A DNA stretch of 50,164 nt from Gammaproteobacteria bacterium. Lineage in GTDB: Bacteria; Pseudomonadota; Gammaproteobacteria; SZUA-229. Of this stretch, positions 10,214 through 19,049 are shown in pieces. The notes beneath the pieces are model-generated. The model did not search any database. It was not told where the DNA came from and saw nothing but the letters and a program-made list of their open reading frames with translations. The stretch is taken from NCBI GenBank assembly GCA_029882395.1, contig JAOUKT010000002.1, forward strand, positions 1-50,164, written 5' to 3'. The first letter of the stretch is position 1. The number at the start of each line of letters is the position of its first letter. The position numbers were made by a program, and so were the translations under genes.

Positions 10214-12328
10214 TTGTCATCCTCCCCTAAACAATGCATTGATTTAGAATCGCTGACTGGCTTAAAAGGAGTCGGGCCGCGCATGGCAGAAAAGCTGGCG
10301 CGGTTAAATCTGCATCGCCTGCAGGATGTATTGTTTCACCTGCCGCTTCGTTATGAAGACCGCACAAAGACTGTAGCCATAGGATCGCTGTATCATTCAG
10401 CCAGAGTGGTGATAGAAGGTGTTGTTGAGCACTCGGCGATAAGTTTTAGTCGCAGTGGTCGTCAGCGCCGGCGCATGTTAATGGTACACCTGGCCGATAC
10501 CAGCGGTGCTATCAAACTGCGGTTTTTTAATTTCAGTAAAGCCCAGCAGGAAACCTTATGCAAAGGTTCGCGCCTGCGCTGTTATGGTGAAGCACGACGC
10601 GTTAGCAACCACCTTGAAATGATCCACCCTGAATTTACTAAACTCACGGATCAGTCTGCCGTACAGGACGAAAAAACGCTGACACCTGTTTACCCGACAA
10701 CAGAAGGCGTACATCAGCTGACCTTAAAACACCTTATTGATCAGGTTCTGGCGCTGTTAAACCAGGCTGATAATGATTTGTTAACAGACTATTTGTCCGG
10801 TGCTGCAACGACAAAGCTACCTTTTACGCAGTCAATGGATTTAAAAGCCGCGATAAATTTTATCCACAGGCCACCAGCTGATGTCCCGTTAACTGCATTA
10901 GAAGAAGGTGTGCACCCGTCACAGCAACGACTGGCTTTTGAGGAACTGCTCGCGCATCAGTTAAGCCTGCAACAGCTGCGGGAAAAAATACAGTCACAAG
11001 CGGCAGACGTACTGTCGGATGGCGGCGAGTTGTTACAGTTGTTTTTAAAGCGGCTGCCGTTTGCGCTAACCTCGGCACAGGCTAAAGTTATTGAAGTCGT
11101 AAAAAAAGACATCGCGCTGGCCAGACCGATGTTAAGACTGGTGCAAGGTGATGTTGGCTCGGGTAAAACCGTGGTCGCGTTTGCCGCCTGTCTGATGGCG
11201 GTAAACGCAGGTCGCCAGGCTGCGGTAATGGCGCCGACAGAAATTCTGGCCGAACAGCATTTTCAAAACTTTAGCGTATGGGCTGATGTGCTGGGTTTAA
11301 AAGTGGCCTGGCTGAGCGGAAAAACAAAAGTAAAACAGCGTCGTGAAATGCTCGAAATCATCAGCAATGGCGAGGCCAGTATAGTGGTCGGCACACATGC
11401 ATTGTTTCAGAACGATGTTGCTTTTCATCACCTGTCAATGGTGGTGATTGATGAACAGCATCGTTTTGGCGTGCACCAGAGACTGGCCTTGAAAAACAAG
11501 GGCGTTTCAGCCCATCAGTTAATTATGACAGCGACACCGATTCCAAGAACACTGGCGATGACCGCCTATGGCGATCTGGATGTGTCGGTGATTGATGAGT
11601 TGCCGCCCGGCAGAACACCGGTTAAAACCGTGGTCCTGCCTGAAGCCAGAAGACCGGATGTGATCCGCCGCGTGCACGCCGCCATTGCTGAAGGCAGCCA
11701 GATCTACTGGGTCTGTACGTTAGTTGAAGAGTCCGAGGTTTTGCAGTGCCAGGCCGCAGAAGAAACTCAGATTTTGTTGCAAGAGCAAATGCCTGAGTTC
11801 AGTATTGGACTGGTTCATGGGCGCATGAAAGCGGCCGATAAAGAAGCGGTCATGCAGCAGTTTAAAAACAAAGACATAAATCTGCTGGTGGCGACTACGG
11901 TGATCGAAGTGGGGGTAGATGTTCCCAATGCCTCTTTAATGATCATAGAAAATGCAGAACGACTGGGTCTGTCACAGCTGCATCAGTTGCGTGGCCGTGT
12001 CGGTCGAGGCTCTGCAGCCAGTAGCTGTGTACTGATGTATAGCAAGCCATTGTCCAGCACGGCAAAGAAAAGACTGGCGGTGATGCGCGAAACGAACAGT
12101 GGTTTTGATATCGCAGAAGAAGACCTGAAAATCCGTGGCCCCGGAGAAGTGCTGGGCACAAAGCAGACCGGCATGATGCAGTTTCGCATCGCTGATATTG
12201 TTCGTGATGAACAGTTAATTGCGCATGTTCATGCCAGTGCCGAAAATATTATTAAGGACCATTCAGAAATTGTCGAGCCCTTAATCAGGCGCTGGTTATC
12301 CGGGTCCGAACAGTACGGCGAAGTCTGA
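10214..12328 (+). CDS. recG: ATP-dependent DNA helicase RecG
   Basis: RecG (704 residues) remodels stalled replication forks and recombination intermediates. The N-terminal wedge/OB domain opens with LTGLKGVGPRMAEKLARLNL and LPLRYEDRT. The motor has Walker A (GDVGSGKTVVA), DEQH box (IDEQHRFG), MTATPIPRTLA, and C-terminal helicase motifs (VHGRMKAADKEAVM, TTVIEVGVDVPNA, QLRGRVGRG). TTG at 10214 is used as the start because the family begins about 10 residues before LTGLKGVG and no ATG precedes it in frame. It lies 24 bases after ridA. A minus-strand gene converges just downstream. Confidence 0.96.
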   Translation: MSSSPKQCIDLESLTGLKGVGPRMAEKLARLNLHRLQDVLFHLPLRYEDRTKTVAIGSLYHSARVVIEGVVEHSAISFSRSGRQRRRMLMVHLADTSGAIKLRFFNFSKAQQETLCKGSRLRCYGEARRVSNHLEMIHPEFTKLTDQSAVQDEKTLTPVYPTTEGVHQLTLKHLIDQVLALLNQADNDLLTDYLSGAATTKLPFTQSMDLKAAINFIHRPPADVPLTALEEGVHPSQQRLAFEELLAHQLSLQQLREKIQSQAADVLSDGGELLQLFLKRLPFALTSAQAKVIEVVKKDIALARPMLRLVQGDVGSGKTVVAFAACLMAVNAGRQAAVMAPTEILAEQHFQNFSVWADVLGLKVAWLSGKTKVKQRREMLEIISNGEASIVVGTHALFQNDVAFHHLSMVVIDEQHRFGVHQRLALKNKGVSAHQLIMTATPIPRTLAMTAYGDLDVSVIDELPPGRTPVKTVVLPEARRPDVIRRVHAAIAEGSQIYWVCTLVEESEVLQCQAAEETQILLQEQMPEFSIGLVHGRMKAADKEAVMQQFKNKDINLLVATTVIEVGVDVPNASLMIIENAERLGLSQLHQLRGRVGRGSAASSCVLMYSKPLSSTAKKRLAVMRETNSGFDIAEEDLKIRGPGEVLGTKQTGMMQFRIADIVRDEQLIAHVHASAENIIKDHSEIVEPLIRRWLSGSEQYGEV

Positions 12329-12366
12329 TAATACGCCAGCCACTGCGCTGTTTCTTTGTGTGCTGA

Positions 12367-12840
12367 TCAGCTGTTGTTTTGATTATTATGAGTCGGGTAA
12401 ACAGACGATAATATGTTTTCTTCGGTGAGTTCTTTCACGGCGCTTAGTTTTTTTACCAGTTGCTTGCCGTCGTCGATGGCTTTTTCATACAGATAATTCT
12501 CTTCGTCATCGAAAATATTTTCACCATCGGCTTTGGTTTTAAAGTATTGCATCTGGTTTAACAGATTGTTAAGTATGTGTTGGCTAGAACCGATGGTGGC
12601 ATCAAAGATAACACGCTTTTCTTTTTCCTTTTTTAAAATGGTCATTGTTTGTCTGTCGGCATAAAAGCCAAATGCGATAAATAATATTACGATGCTTAGC
12701 CGCATCCAGAGCTCGTTGGTTTCAGAGGGGATAAATTCCAGCTGGCTTTCCTTGAAAATATAAAAGTGAGTGACCGAGTCCAGCAACCAGAGCAGGGCCG
12801 ATATTATGATAGATTTCAGGGTGTAGTTGAGTTGTCTCAT
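12367..12840 (-). CDS. Two-span membrane protein with kinase-like dimerisation helix, no catalytic domain
   Basis: An unrecognised 157-residue protein. Two hydrophobic helices (about residues 9-28 and 46-63) are followed by a basic segment (KKEKEKR) and a cytoplasmic helical region containing SSQHILNNLLNQMQYF. That His followed by LNN resembles the phospho-acceptor helix of some histidine kinases, but no ATPase domain follows. The protein ends with a polar Asn-rich tail. It could be a signalling adaptor, a truncated kinase or an unrelated four-helix protein. It converges on recG and lies 63 bases downstream of the cyclopropane-synthase-like gene on the same strand. Confidence 0.6.
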   Translation of the reverse strand: MRQLNYTLKSIIISALLWLLDSVTHFYIFKESQLEFIPSETNELWMRLSIVILFIAFGFYADRQTMTILKKEKEKRVIFDATIGSSQHILNNLLNQMQYFKTKADGENIFDDEENYLYEKAIDDGKQLVKKLSAVKELTEENILSSVYPTHNNQNNS

Positions 12841-12903
12841 GTAGTGATTCGCATATACCGAGAGTGGTCAGTGGTGTTGATGAGTTATTGTCTGCTGATG
12901 TTA

Positions 12904-14124
12904 CTATGGCTGAAGCTTTGAATCCATATTATTTATTTGTGGAAGACTCTGCTGCTGCAGAGTCTTCTGACAAGCCGGCGCAGGAAACTCGAGAACAAGC
13001 CGGTAGGCATCCATACTGCGGTTAAAAAAAGAATGTGCCGAGCCCCAGAGGTAGAGGTTAAATATTCGGTAATGCTGCTGCCCCCAGCGATTAATGATGT
13101 CATCACGTGCCGCCTCAAGGTTTCTAGCCCATTGTCTGCAGGTCAGGTAGTAACTGTGGCGGTCGTTATCAAGCCTTATTAATTCAAAATTTGTTTTAGA
13201 GAGCTGAGATAAAAAGTCATGCAAACAAAAATAACGGTGGTTTCCCGGGAACACGTAACGCGATATAAAGGTTGGTTTAGAATATTTTTCCCGGAAAGAA
13301 CTGGCGTCCAGGTAAATCTTACCGCCAGGCCTGAGCAATCGCTGGAGCTGCTGCAGAACGGCACGATAGTTCGGCAGGTGCTCCATAACGCCGAGAATAA
13401 CAATGGCATCATAAGGTTCAGGCGACACATACTGATAAAAATCGACCTGTTTTACCTGGCAGGGCAGTGCAAGTCGCTGTATTAAATCATTGATATAACG
13501 CTGCGAATTTTGTGCAAGCGTAAGCGCGGTAACCTTTATGCCTTGTTTGCCGGCGTACTCGACAAATGTACCCCAGCCACCGCCTACGTCGAGCACCCGG
13601 TCGCCCGCTTTGAGCTTGCAGCTGTTGACGATGGTCTGCAGTTTCCGTAATTGAGCGGTTTCAAGTGTTTCATCATCATGTTCAAACAGAGCTTGTGAAT
13701 AACAGCGGCTTGAATCCAGAAAGCTTAGAAAAAATTCAGTATCAAATTCATAGTGGTCGTGTATCGCATGCTTGTTTGTACGCAGCTGACCTGTGAAAAA
13801 GGGCCGAATCCGTTGCCAAAAGTGATGCAGCGGATGCAGGTCACGCAAGGACTCGCGGCAATTTATAACAGCCCAGATTTGCCCTTCAATATCCAGGCCA
13901 CCATTTATATAGGCTTCGGTAAAGCGCAGTTCATCAAACGCTAGAATTGCTGACAGCGCATTATCATCATGAACAGTTAAGATAAACTCAGGTTCGCCGT
14001 CGCCGAAGCTTAAAATACGGCCATTTGGCAAACGAACTTTGAAGGCTGTATTGATAGTCCGGTTATGTATGTGCTGTGCCAGAAGGGTTTCGTTTGCATT
14101 TTTTTTTGTGTTTAGTAGCGCCAT
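12904..14124 (-). CDS. Cyclopropane-fatty-acyl-phospholipid synthase-like methyltransferase
   Basis: A 406-residue protein of the Cfa family, expected to use SAM to modify unsaturated acyl chains of membrane phospholipids. It has the N-terminal lipid-binding-like domain (residues about 1-120) and a class I methyltransferase fold with motif I VLDVGGGWGTF. ILGVMEHLPNY and a C-terminal HSYYLTCRQWARN segment follow. Usual Cfa enzymes have LDVGCGWG and a GGxLPS element. Here the Cys is Gly and the second element reads PGNHRYF, so this is a divergent subfamily. The ATG at 14124 is preceded by TTGGAG. The longer frame from 14136 would start inside that site. Confidence 0.8.
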   Translation of the reverse strand: MALLNTKKNANETLLAQHIHNRTINTAFKVRLPNGRILSFGDGEPEFILTVHDDNALSAILAFDELRFTEAYINGGLDIEGQIWAVINCRESLRDLHPLHHFWQRIRPFFTGQLRTNKHAIHDHYEFDTEFFLSFLDSSRCYSQALFEHDDETLETAQLRKLQTIVNSCKLKAGDRVLDVGGGWGTFVEYAGKQGIKVTALTLAQNSQRYINDLIQRLALPCQVKQVDFYQYVSPEPYDAIVILGVMEHLPNYRAVLQQLQRLLRPGGKIYLDASSFREKYSKPTFISRYVFPGNHRYFCLHDFLSQLSKTNFELIRLDNDRHSYYLTCRQWARNLEAARDDIINRWGQQHYRIFNLYLWGSAHSFFNRSMDAYRLVLEFPAPACQKTLQQQSLPQINNMDSKLQP

Positions 14125-14704
14125 AGCAAACTCCAAAAAATATACTGAGAGAGTAAAAACCCAGTAAAAAAATCCATTAATTATGCTGGCAGAGTTCGTT
14201 TCAAGATCTCGGTTGTATCAGCATGACAAGCTTTTTTTCCTGTGATGTTGCAATATCTTTATCATGCTCTTATTGATCTGAATCGTCCAGTGTTTCGCTG
14301 AGTTGCAGTATAAGCCCTGTTCTGAGCGGCGGGGAAAGTCATACTTTGTGCCGGTTTTCTACCAATAGCTGGGATCATTTTTGCGATGCTGATCGACACG
14401 TTTAACGATAGCGGGTTTATTGTGTATATATTGTCAGACAGGCCGTGAGATTAATGTCAGATAATGCCCGGCTCTTAGTTAAAGCATGGCCCTTTAACAA
14501 TAGCTTGAGTGGTCTAATTATAAAGACTTGTTATGCGGGATTATTTTTTCTGATGAAAAATAATGCACAACTGGCAGTCTGTCAGTTGTTAATAATTGAT
14601 GCTGGCATGATGCATGTCAGTCCCGGCCCAGTGTTTGAGTCATATCAATTCATTATCTGCAATTTAAGATTATATATATGGCATAAGTAAATGGGATTTA
14701 GCTG
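14125..14704. other. 580-base intergenic region
   Basis: This region separates the minus-strand methyltransferase gene from a plus-strand protease-like gene, so it holds two divergent promoters. A plus-strand frame at 14445-14690 (81 residues) has no ribosome site or family resemblance, and I do not accept it. AACTG and CAGTT flank an imperfect repeat near 14570-14590. No terminator or RNA structure is convincing. Confidence 0.5.
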
Positions 14705-15763
14705 ATGCATGTAGGGAAAACAAAATCAGTCTGTCATTTAATCTTTTATGTGTTTGTTGTTACAGCAATATCGCATTGCAGCAGTGAAGATAAAGCACAG
14801 GCCGCAGCAGTCAATTCGCCAGCCGCCATGCTTCTCGATGAAAAACTCAAACATTACAATCTGTTATACCCTGATATTCAGTTTATAAACTTCTCGGGCG
14901 GAGACGAAACAAATGAAGACATGCTGGCTCTGGATTTATTGCTCGGTTATGCGCCGATTAGTCTGGACTACGAACACCCGGCGAAGCTGCGGGAGGACCT
15001 GATATATGTCAGCGCCAGCCGTATTTTATTAATGCTGGAAAGCCAGTCGCCTTCAGCTTCTTTGTTCAGGGCCGAGCATGCCTATGAGGGAGCGAAAAAT
15101 ATATGTGTACTGACTATCGATGCCGATGAGGTGGCGGCAGACACAAGCAAAGCGACACAGCATCTTCTGCACCCCGTGCTCTATGAGCAATTAAAGATAC
15201 CAGAGAAGATGCGTTTGTTAGCCGATGAATACCTGGCTTTTGTTATTGATCATGAGGTTTACCACTGCCTCAGATCGATGTATATAGGCCCACAGTTAAT
15301 GTCGGATAAAGAGTTGTGGGGTGAATATAATAACTTTCTCGGCGATCAGGGTGCTGATGCTTATGCGTTGTTAATGCATTACAAAACACGAAAGCAAGTG
15401 AGCGCATTCCCTGAAAATATCATACGCATGCGCGGCATGTCGTTATACAACGCTGACCCGGATCACCTCACCTACAGCACACTTGAGCAAGTGATAAAAC
15501 TGCAAACAGAAAAAATAACCAGGCTCGATGATAAAGACATATTCAACATGGCGTATCGAATTAAAAAGAAAACAGCTATTGATTATGATGAATATAAACA
15601 GTATCTGGCATCGGCTATTGAGGCAATGAAACGGATTGGCGTCAACGCAAAGCAGGTCGATGAATTGTATGAACAAGTTAAAGACATCAAAGCCGACCCG
15701 CTTATGGTCAGGCAACTTGTTTCAAACTCACGCCACTGTCTTGAACAATTAAACGGAATGTAA
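14705..15763 (+). CDS. Putative exported zinc metallopeptidase (HEVYH)
   Basis: An unrecognised 352-residue protein. An N-terminal hydrophobic stretch (residues about 11-23) ends at Cys25 in AISHC, a poor lipobox because of His at -1, so it could be a lipoprotein or a Sec-exported protein. Residues 183-187 form HEVYH in the context AFVIDHEVYHCL, a HExxH zinc site. About 27 residues later GDQGADAYALL resembles the ExxAD motif of gluzincins, with Asp in place of Glu. The C-terminal half is charged and helical. A role as envelope protease is inference from the motif alone. Confidence 0.6.
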   Translation: MHVGKTKSVCHLIFYVFVVTAISHCSSEDKAQAAAVNSPAAMLLDEKLKHYNLLYPDIQFINFSGGDETNEDMLALDLLLGYAPISLDYEHPAKLREDLIYVSASRILLMLESQSPSASLFRAEHAYEGAKNICVLTIDADEVAADTSKATQHLLHPVLYEQLKIPEKMRLLADEYLAFVIDHEVYHCLRSMYIGPQLMSDKELWGEYNNFLGDQGADAYALLMHYKTRKQVSAFPENIIRMRGMSLYNADPDHLTYSTLEQVIKLQTEKITRLDDKDIFNMAYRIKKKTAIDYDEYKQYLASAIEAMKRIGVNAKQVDELYEQVKDIKADPLMVRQLVSNSRHCLEQLNGM

Positions 15764-16029
15764 ATTGTCGCGTCAGTTATTAGAGTAGATGCTTGCGGTA
15801 AGCGCGAAAAGAAATCAAATCAGGCAGCAATATAAAAAATAAGTTGACTACACCGGTGCAGCAGCTTTAAAAGTAGTAATGCAATGCGGGTCTGTGCATA
15901 GGGCCGCAGTGAGTGATGGACAGTAAAAAAATATCCACAAACAGCCTTGCTATGTTAGGCGTGCATTACAAAAGGCCGGTGTTTTATTGTCATCAATCAT
16001 TCAATGACAGGGCAGTATCGCTTGCTTGG
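15764..16029. other. Convergent gap without visible gene
   Basis: Lies between the plus-strand protease-like gene and the minus-strand permease gene. I see no gene, strong hairpin or repeat in it. Confidence 0.5.
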
Positions 16030-16749
16030 TCAGTTATAGTGTTTTTTATTCAGGTACAAATACATGGCGGCTGCCAGCCCTGCTGAACCATAAATCATGC
16101 ACATAACCATGATTTGGTAGCGTGCTGCGATCAAAGGTGAGGTACCAGAAAGGATCTGGCCTGTCATCATGCCGGGCAATGACACCAGGCCGACGGCAAG
16201 TAAGGCATTGGTTTGTGGAATCATCGCTGCCTTGTAGGCGATGTTTCGTGATTCATAATAACTGTTGTTGCGCTCATGTTCGGCTTCGAAGCGTTCGGCG
16301 GCAAGGCTGACACTGGTCATCGAGTTGGCGAAAACCATGCCGGCCAGCGGGATAAAGTAATTGGGGTAATACCACGGATCTAATTGCACAACACCCTGGG
16401 TGATCAGCGCAAACGTCAGGCCGCCGCTGAGACCGATCGAAAGCAGTGCGATTTTGTATTGTGTCCAGTTTTTGTGTTTGATGTTATTAAGAGCAATGGA
16501 ACTGGAGATGATGACCATGATCATGACGATGCCAAGCATTAATAATATGCTGTCTGACTGAAAGATGTAGCTGAGAAAGTAGCCGATTAACAGTAACTGG
16601 CCTAACATGCGGCTGACAGCATAAAGGGAATATTTATAGTTGTGTGACCATTTGTAGAGGATAAACACAACCAGGAATACGGGGATAAAGCTTAAGGCCA
16701 GCAGTTCCAGCGGAATGGTTTGCAGGCTTGTGACACTGGTCTGGGACAT
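16030..16749 (-). CDS. fetB: FetB/YbbM-type ABC transporter permease
   Basis: A 239-residue inner-membrane permease with about seven spans, of the UPF0014/FetB family. In E. coli FetB works with the ATPase FetA, is linked to iron export and lowers oxidative stress. The family core is clear: PLAGMVFANSMTSVSLAAERF, then PQTNALLAVGLVSLPGMMTGQILSG and SPLIAARYQIMVMCMIYGSAGL. The matching ATPase gene is absent from this window on either side, so it must be encoded elsewhere or the permease works alone. The metal specificity cannot be judged from sequence. Confidence 0.88.
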   Translation of the reverse strand: MSQTSVTSLQTIPLELLALSFIPVFLVVFILYKWSHNYKYSLYAVSRMLGQLLLIGYFLSYIFQSDSILLMLGIVMIMVIISSSIALNNIKHKNWTQYKIALLSIGLSGGLTFALITQGVVQLDPWYYPNYFIPLAGMVFANSMTSVSLAAERFEAEHERNNSYYESRNIAYKAAMIPQTNALLAVGLVSLPGMMTGQILSGTSPLIAARYQIMVMCMIYGSAGLAAAMYLYLNKKHYN

Positions 16750-16866
16750 TTTGTAGCTCGGTTATGACATTGCTATCAAATCAATGTGTTTTAGTAGTGT
16801 AACGATTCTTCGCTCAATGTATCATGGGAGATATCAACACTCCAACAGAACACGATCAGGTTTATT

Positions 16867-17826
16867 ATGCTCGCAACCTTGCCGTTATTAGAAAAAACAG
16901 ATTTTCCCGCAATCCAACGCGGGCCTTTAAAAACCCTGCAGGTAAACCTTGGCTATCGCTGCAATCAGCAATGTCTGCACTGCCATGTCGATGCCGGGCC
17001 AAACCGCAAGGAAATGATGTCGCATGAAAATATCAACGAGATTATCAAGCTGTTATCGAGCGGGCAGATTGAAACACTGGACTTAACCGGCGGCGCACCC
17101 GAACTACACCCTGAGTTCAGGCGGCTGGTTGAACGCGCCAGGGCACTTGACGTGCATGTGATAGACCGCTGTAACTTAACGATTTTGAGTGAACCTGGGC
17201 AGCAAAATCTGGCCCAGTTTCTGGCGGCAAACCAGGTCGAAGTAGTTGCCTCTTTGCCCTGTTATACGGCCGATAATGTCGATGGACAGCGCGGTAAAGG
17301 TGTGTTTGATGCCAGTATTGAAGGCATCAGGCAGCTCAATCAGCTGGGCTATGCAGATTCCAGTGATCATGTTTTAAATCTGGTATATAACCCGACCGGG
17401 GCGTTTTTGCCGCCGTCACAGGTCGGGCTTGAAAGCGATTATAAAAAACAACTGGGTGAGCAGTTTGCTATCAGCTTTAATCATTTATTTACCATTACCA
17501 ATATGCCGATCAAACGCTTTGGTAGTACACTGATTTCTAAAGGTGAGTTTAATAACTATATGGGCTTGTTGAAAGCCTCTTTTTCGGCAAATAATTTACA
17601 GACTGTGATGTGCAGGGATTTAATCAGTATTGACTGGCAGGGCTGGCTGTATGACTGTGATTTTAATCAGATGCTGGAACTGCCGCTATTACTAGGTGGC
17701 AAGAAAAAACATATTAGTGAGCTGCTGGTTGAACAACTGCAAAATAATGATATTGTTATTGCTGATCACTGTTATGGCTGTACTGCCGGGCAGGGATCGA
17801 GTTGCGGCGGTGCATTAAGTGATTAA
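16867..17826 (+). CDS. arsS: ArsS-family radical SAM protein (DUF3641)
   Basis: Radical SAM protein of 319 residues. The SAM cluster motif is CNQQCLHC (Cys about 32, 36, 39), followed by LDLTGGAPELHP and VIDRCNLTIL. The C-terminal DUF3641-type region carries extra cysteines (MCRDLISIDWQGWLYDCDFNQML and CYGCTAGQGSSCGG). This architecture is the ArsS family, tied to arsenosugar formation in organisms that also have ArsM. ArsM is not in this window. Start ATG at 16867 follows CAGGT. The 67-base gap to the DUF4389 gene is compatible with cotranscription. Confidence 0.9.
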   Translation: MLATLPLLEKTDFPAIQRGPLKTLQVNLGYRCNQQCLHCHVDAGPNRKEMMSHENINEIIKLLSSGQIETLDLTGGAPELHPEFRRLVERARALDVHVIDRCNLTILSEPGQQNLAQFLAANQVEVVASLPCYTADNVDGQRGKGVFDASIEGIRQLNQLGYADSSDHVLNLVYNPTGAFLPPSQVGLESDYKKQLGEQFAISFNHLFTITNMPIKRFGSTLISKGEFNNYMGLLKASFSANNLQTVMCRDLISIDWQGWLYDCDFNQMLELPLLLGGKKKHISELLVEQLQNNDIVIADHCYGCTAGQGSSCGGALSD

Positions 17827-17896
17827 TTAAGTTATCATTTCGCCGCTTGCGACTGGCATGAGTGTTAACCTGTTTACATGAAAAGAGGGCTGTGTG

Positions 17897-18214
17897 ATGG
17901 ATGAAGAACTCAAACAAAATTTGAAAAGTCATGATACCTGGTCAAGAATATTGTATATGCTGTTGTTTGTTATTTTATACAGCCTGGCAGAAGTGGTGCT
18001 GACGGCTGTTGTTGTATTCCAGCTGATATTAATATTATTAACCGGGCATAAGAATGAGCGCTTGTTAAAACTCGGGCAAAGTTTAAGTACCTATATTTAT
18101 CAGGTCTTATGTTATTTAACGTTCAACAGTAATCACCAGCCTTATCCGTTTGGAGGCTGGCCAAAAGGCGAAGCCAGAACAAATAACAAAAATTTGTCCC
18201 AGGAAGAGAAATAA
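17897..18214 (+). CDS. DUF4389 membrane protein
   Basis: A 105-residue protein of the DUF4389 type. Residues about 18-48 form one long or two short membrane helices (ILYMLLFVILYSLAEVVL onward). RLLKLGQSLSTYIYQVLCYLTFNSN and the PYPFGGWP motif close the family pattern. I take the ATG at 17897, eight bases after AGAGGG. An in-frame GTG lies one codon upstream. Function is unknown. In other gammaproteobacteria it is often annotated only by domain number. Confidence 0.85.
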   Translation: MDEELKQNLKSHDTWSRILYMLLFVILYSLAEVVLTAVVVFQLILILLTGHKNERLLKLGQSLSTYIYQVLCYLTFNSNHQPYPFGGWPKGEARTNNKNLSQEEK

Positions 18215-18252
18215 GCGGCATTATTTAATGATGAATAAAATATTCTGTGCTC

Positions 18253-18420
18253 ATGAATAGCATTATGCTGCATCGTTATGAAATAGCACGCAGTGGCATT
18301 ACGTTTGGATCGGCACTGGCGATTGCGATATCGTGGTCGCTTAACCAGTCCATTTTCTGGGCTATCATTCATGGCTTATTATCGTGGCTGTATGTCTTAT
18401 ATTATGCTTTGTTTTACTGA
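18253..18420 (+). CDS. 55-residue hydrophobic microprotein
   Basis: A short frame (ATG at 18253, TGA at 18418) encodes a small membrane protein. After a polar start (MNSIMLHRYEIARSG) come two hydrophobic helices joined by a short turn, with ITFGSALAIAISWSLNQS and FWAIIHGLLSWLYVLYYAL. I recognise this pattern as a small protein found in various bacteria under hypothetical names, with the same FGSxLAIxISWSxN and AIIHGxxxWxYVxYYAL pattern, from memory rather than a search. No strong ribosome site is visible. It sits between the DUF4389 gene and ubiC. Confidence 0.72.
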   Translation: MNSIMLHRYEIARSGITFGSALAIAISWSLNQSIFWAIIHGLLSWLYVLYYALFY

Positions 18421-18450
18421 ACTGAATATCCTGTCTAAAAGTATCGAATA

Positions 18451-18990
18451 ATGACCCGTTACAGACTGCAGCGCTGGCGTAATCGTGCACAAAGTTTTTC
18501 TCATGCCATGCCTGCCGATGTGGCTGACTGGCTGTTCGATCCCTCATCATTAACTGCTCGTCTTATCAGGCATTGCACGGGCAGCTTCAGCGTGAAGGTA
18601 TTATCTCAGGGTTATGCTCAGCCCCGGCTGAGTGAAAGCCGTGTGCTGAAAATGCATCAGCGGGAGACAGCCTTGATCAGGGAGGTGCATCTGCTATGTG
18701 ATCAGCACCCTGTCGTCTATGCGCGCACGGTGATACCGGTCTCGACATTAACCGGCGCACAAAAACATTTATCTCATCTTGGCAATAAACCACTGGGTGC
18801 TGTTTTGTTTTCGGACCAGAGCATGCAAAGAGAGGAGATGCAGATAGCCTGTTTAAAAGCCCGCCAGGTTAAGCTGCTAACAGCGGATGAGATCGATGTC
18901 TGGGGACGGCGTTCGGTATTTAAACTCAGTGCAAAACCATTGCTGGTGAGCGAGTATTTTCTGCCGGAATTGTTTGAGGTATCTAAATAA
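18451..18990 (+). CDS. ubiC: Chorismate pyruvate-lyase
   Basis: Chorismate lyase (179 residues) converts chorismate to 4-hydroxybenzoate and pyruvate, the first committed step of ubiquinone synthesis. The family pattern is present in order: WLFDPSSLTARLIRHC, an acidic ETALIREVHLLC, then PVVYARTVIPVSTLTG, GNKPLGAVLF, and the C-terminal WGRRSVFKLSAKPLLVSEYFLP. No ubiA follows here, as the next gene is a convergent cyclophilin. Ubiquinone production suits the nitrate-respiration genes elsewhere in the window. Confidence 0.92.
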   Translation: MTRYRLQRWRNRAQSFSHAMPADVADWLFDPSSLTARLIRHCTGSFSVKVLSQGYAQPRLSESRVLKMHQRETALIREVHLLCDQHPVVYARTVIPVSTLTGAQKHLSHLGNKPLGAVLFSDQSMQREEMQIACLKARQVKLLTADEIDVWGRRSVFKLSAKPLLVSEYFLPELFEVSK

Positions 18991-19021
18991 GCGTTAGCGG
19001 GAATTCTGCCCCCGCTAGCGC
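18991..19021. terminator. Hairpin between ubiC and the cyclophilin gene
   Basis: GCGTTAGCGGG (18991-19001) and CCCGCTAGCGC (19011-19021) form an 11-bp stem with one G-T pair and a 9-base loop. It lies in the convergent gap, directly after the ubiC stop codon. On the minus strand it is followed by a short T-rich stretch, so it probably ends the cyclophilin transcript and possibly both. Confidence 0.6.
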
Positions 19022-19049
19022 AAACGATAGGCGACTGAGCATAAACGCC

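Noticed and set aside
14445..14690. 81-residue plus-strand frame
   Set aside because: No ribosome site, no recognisable motif, and it lies in a region expected to hold two divergent promoters.
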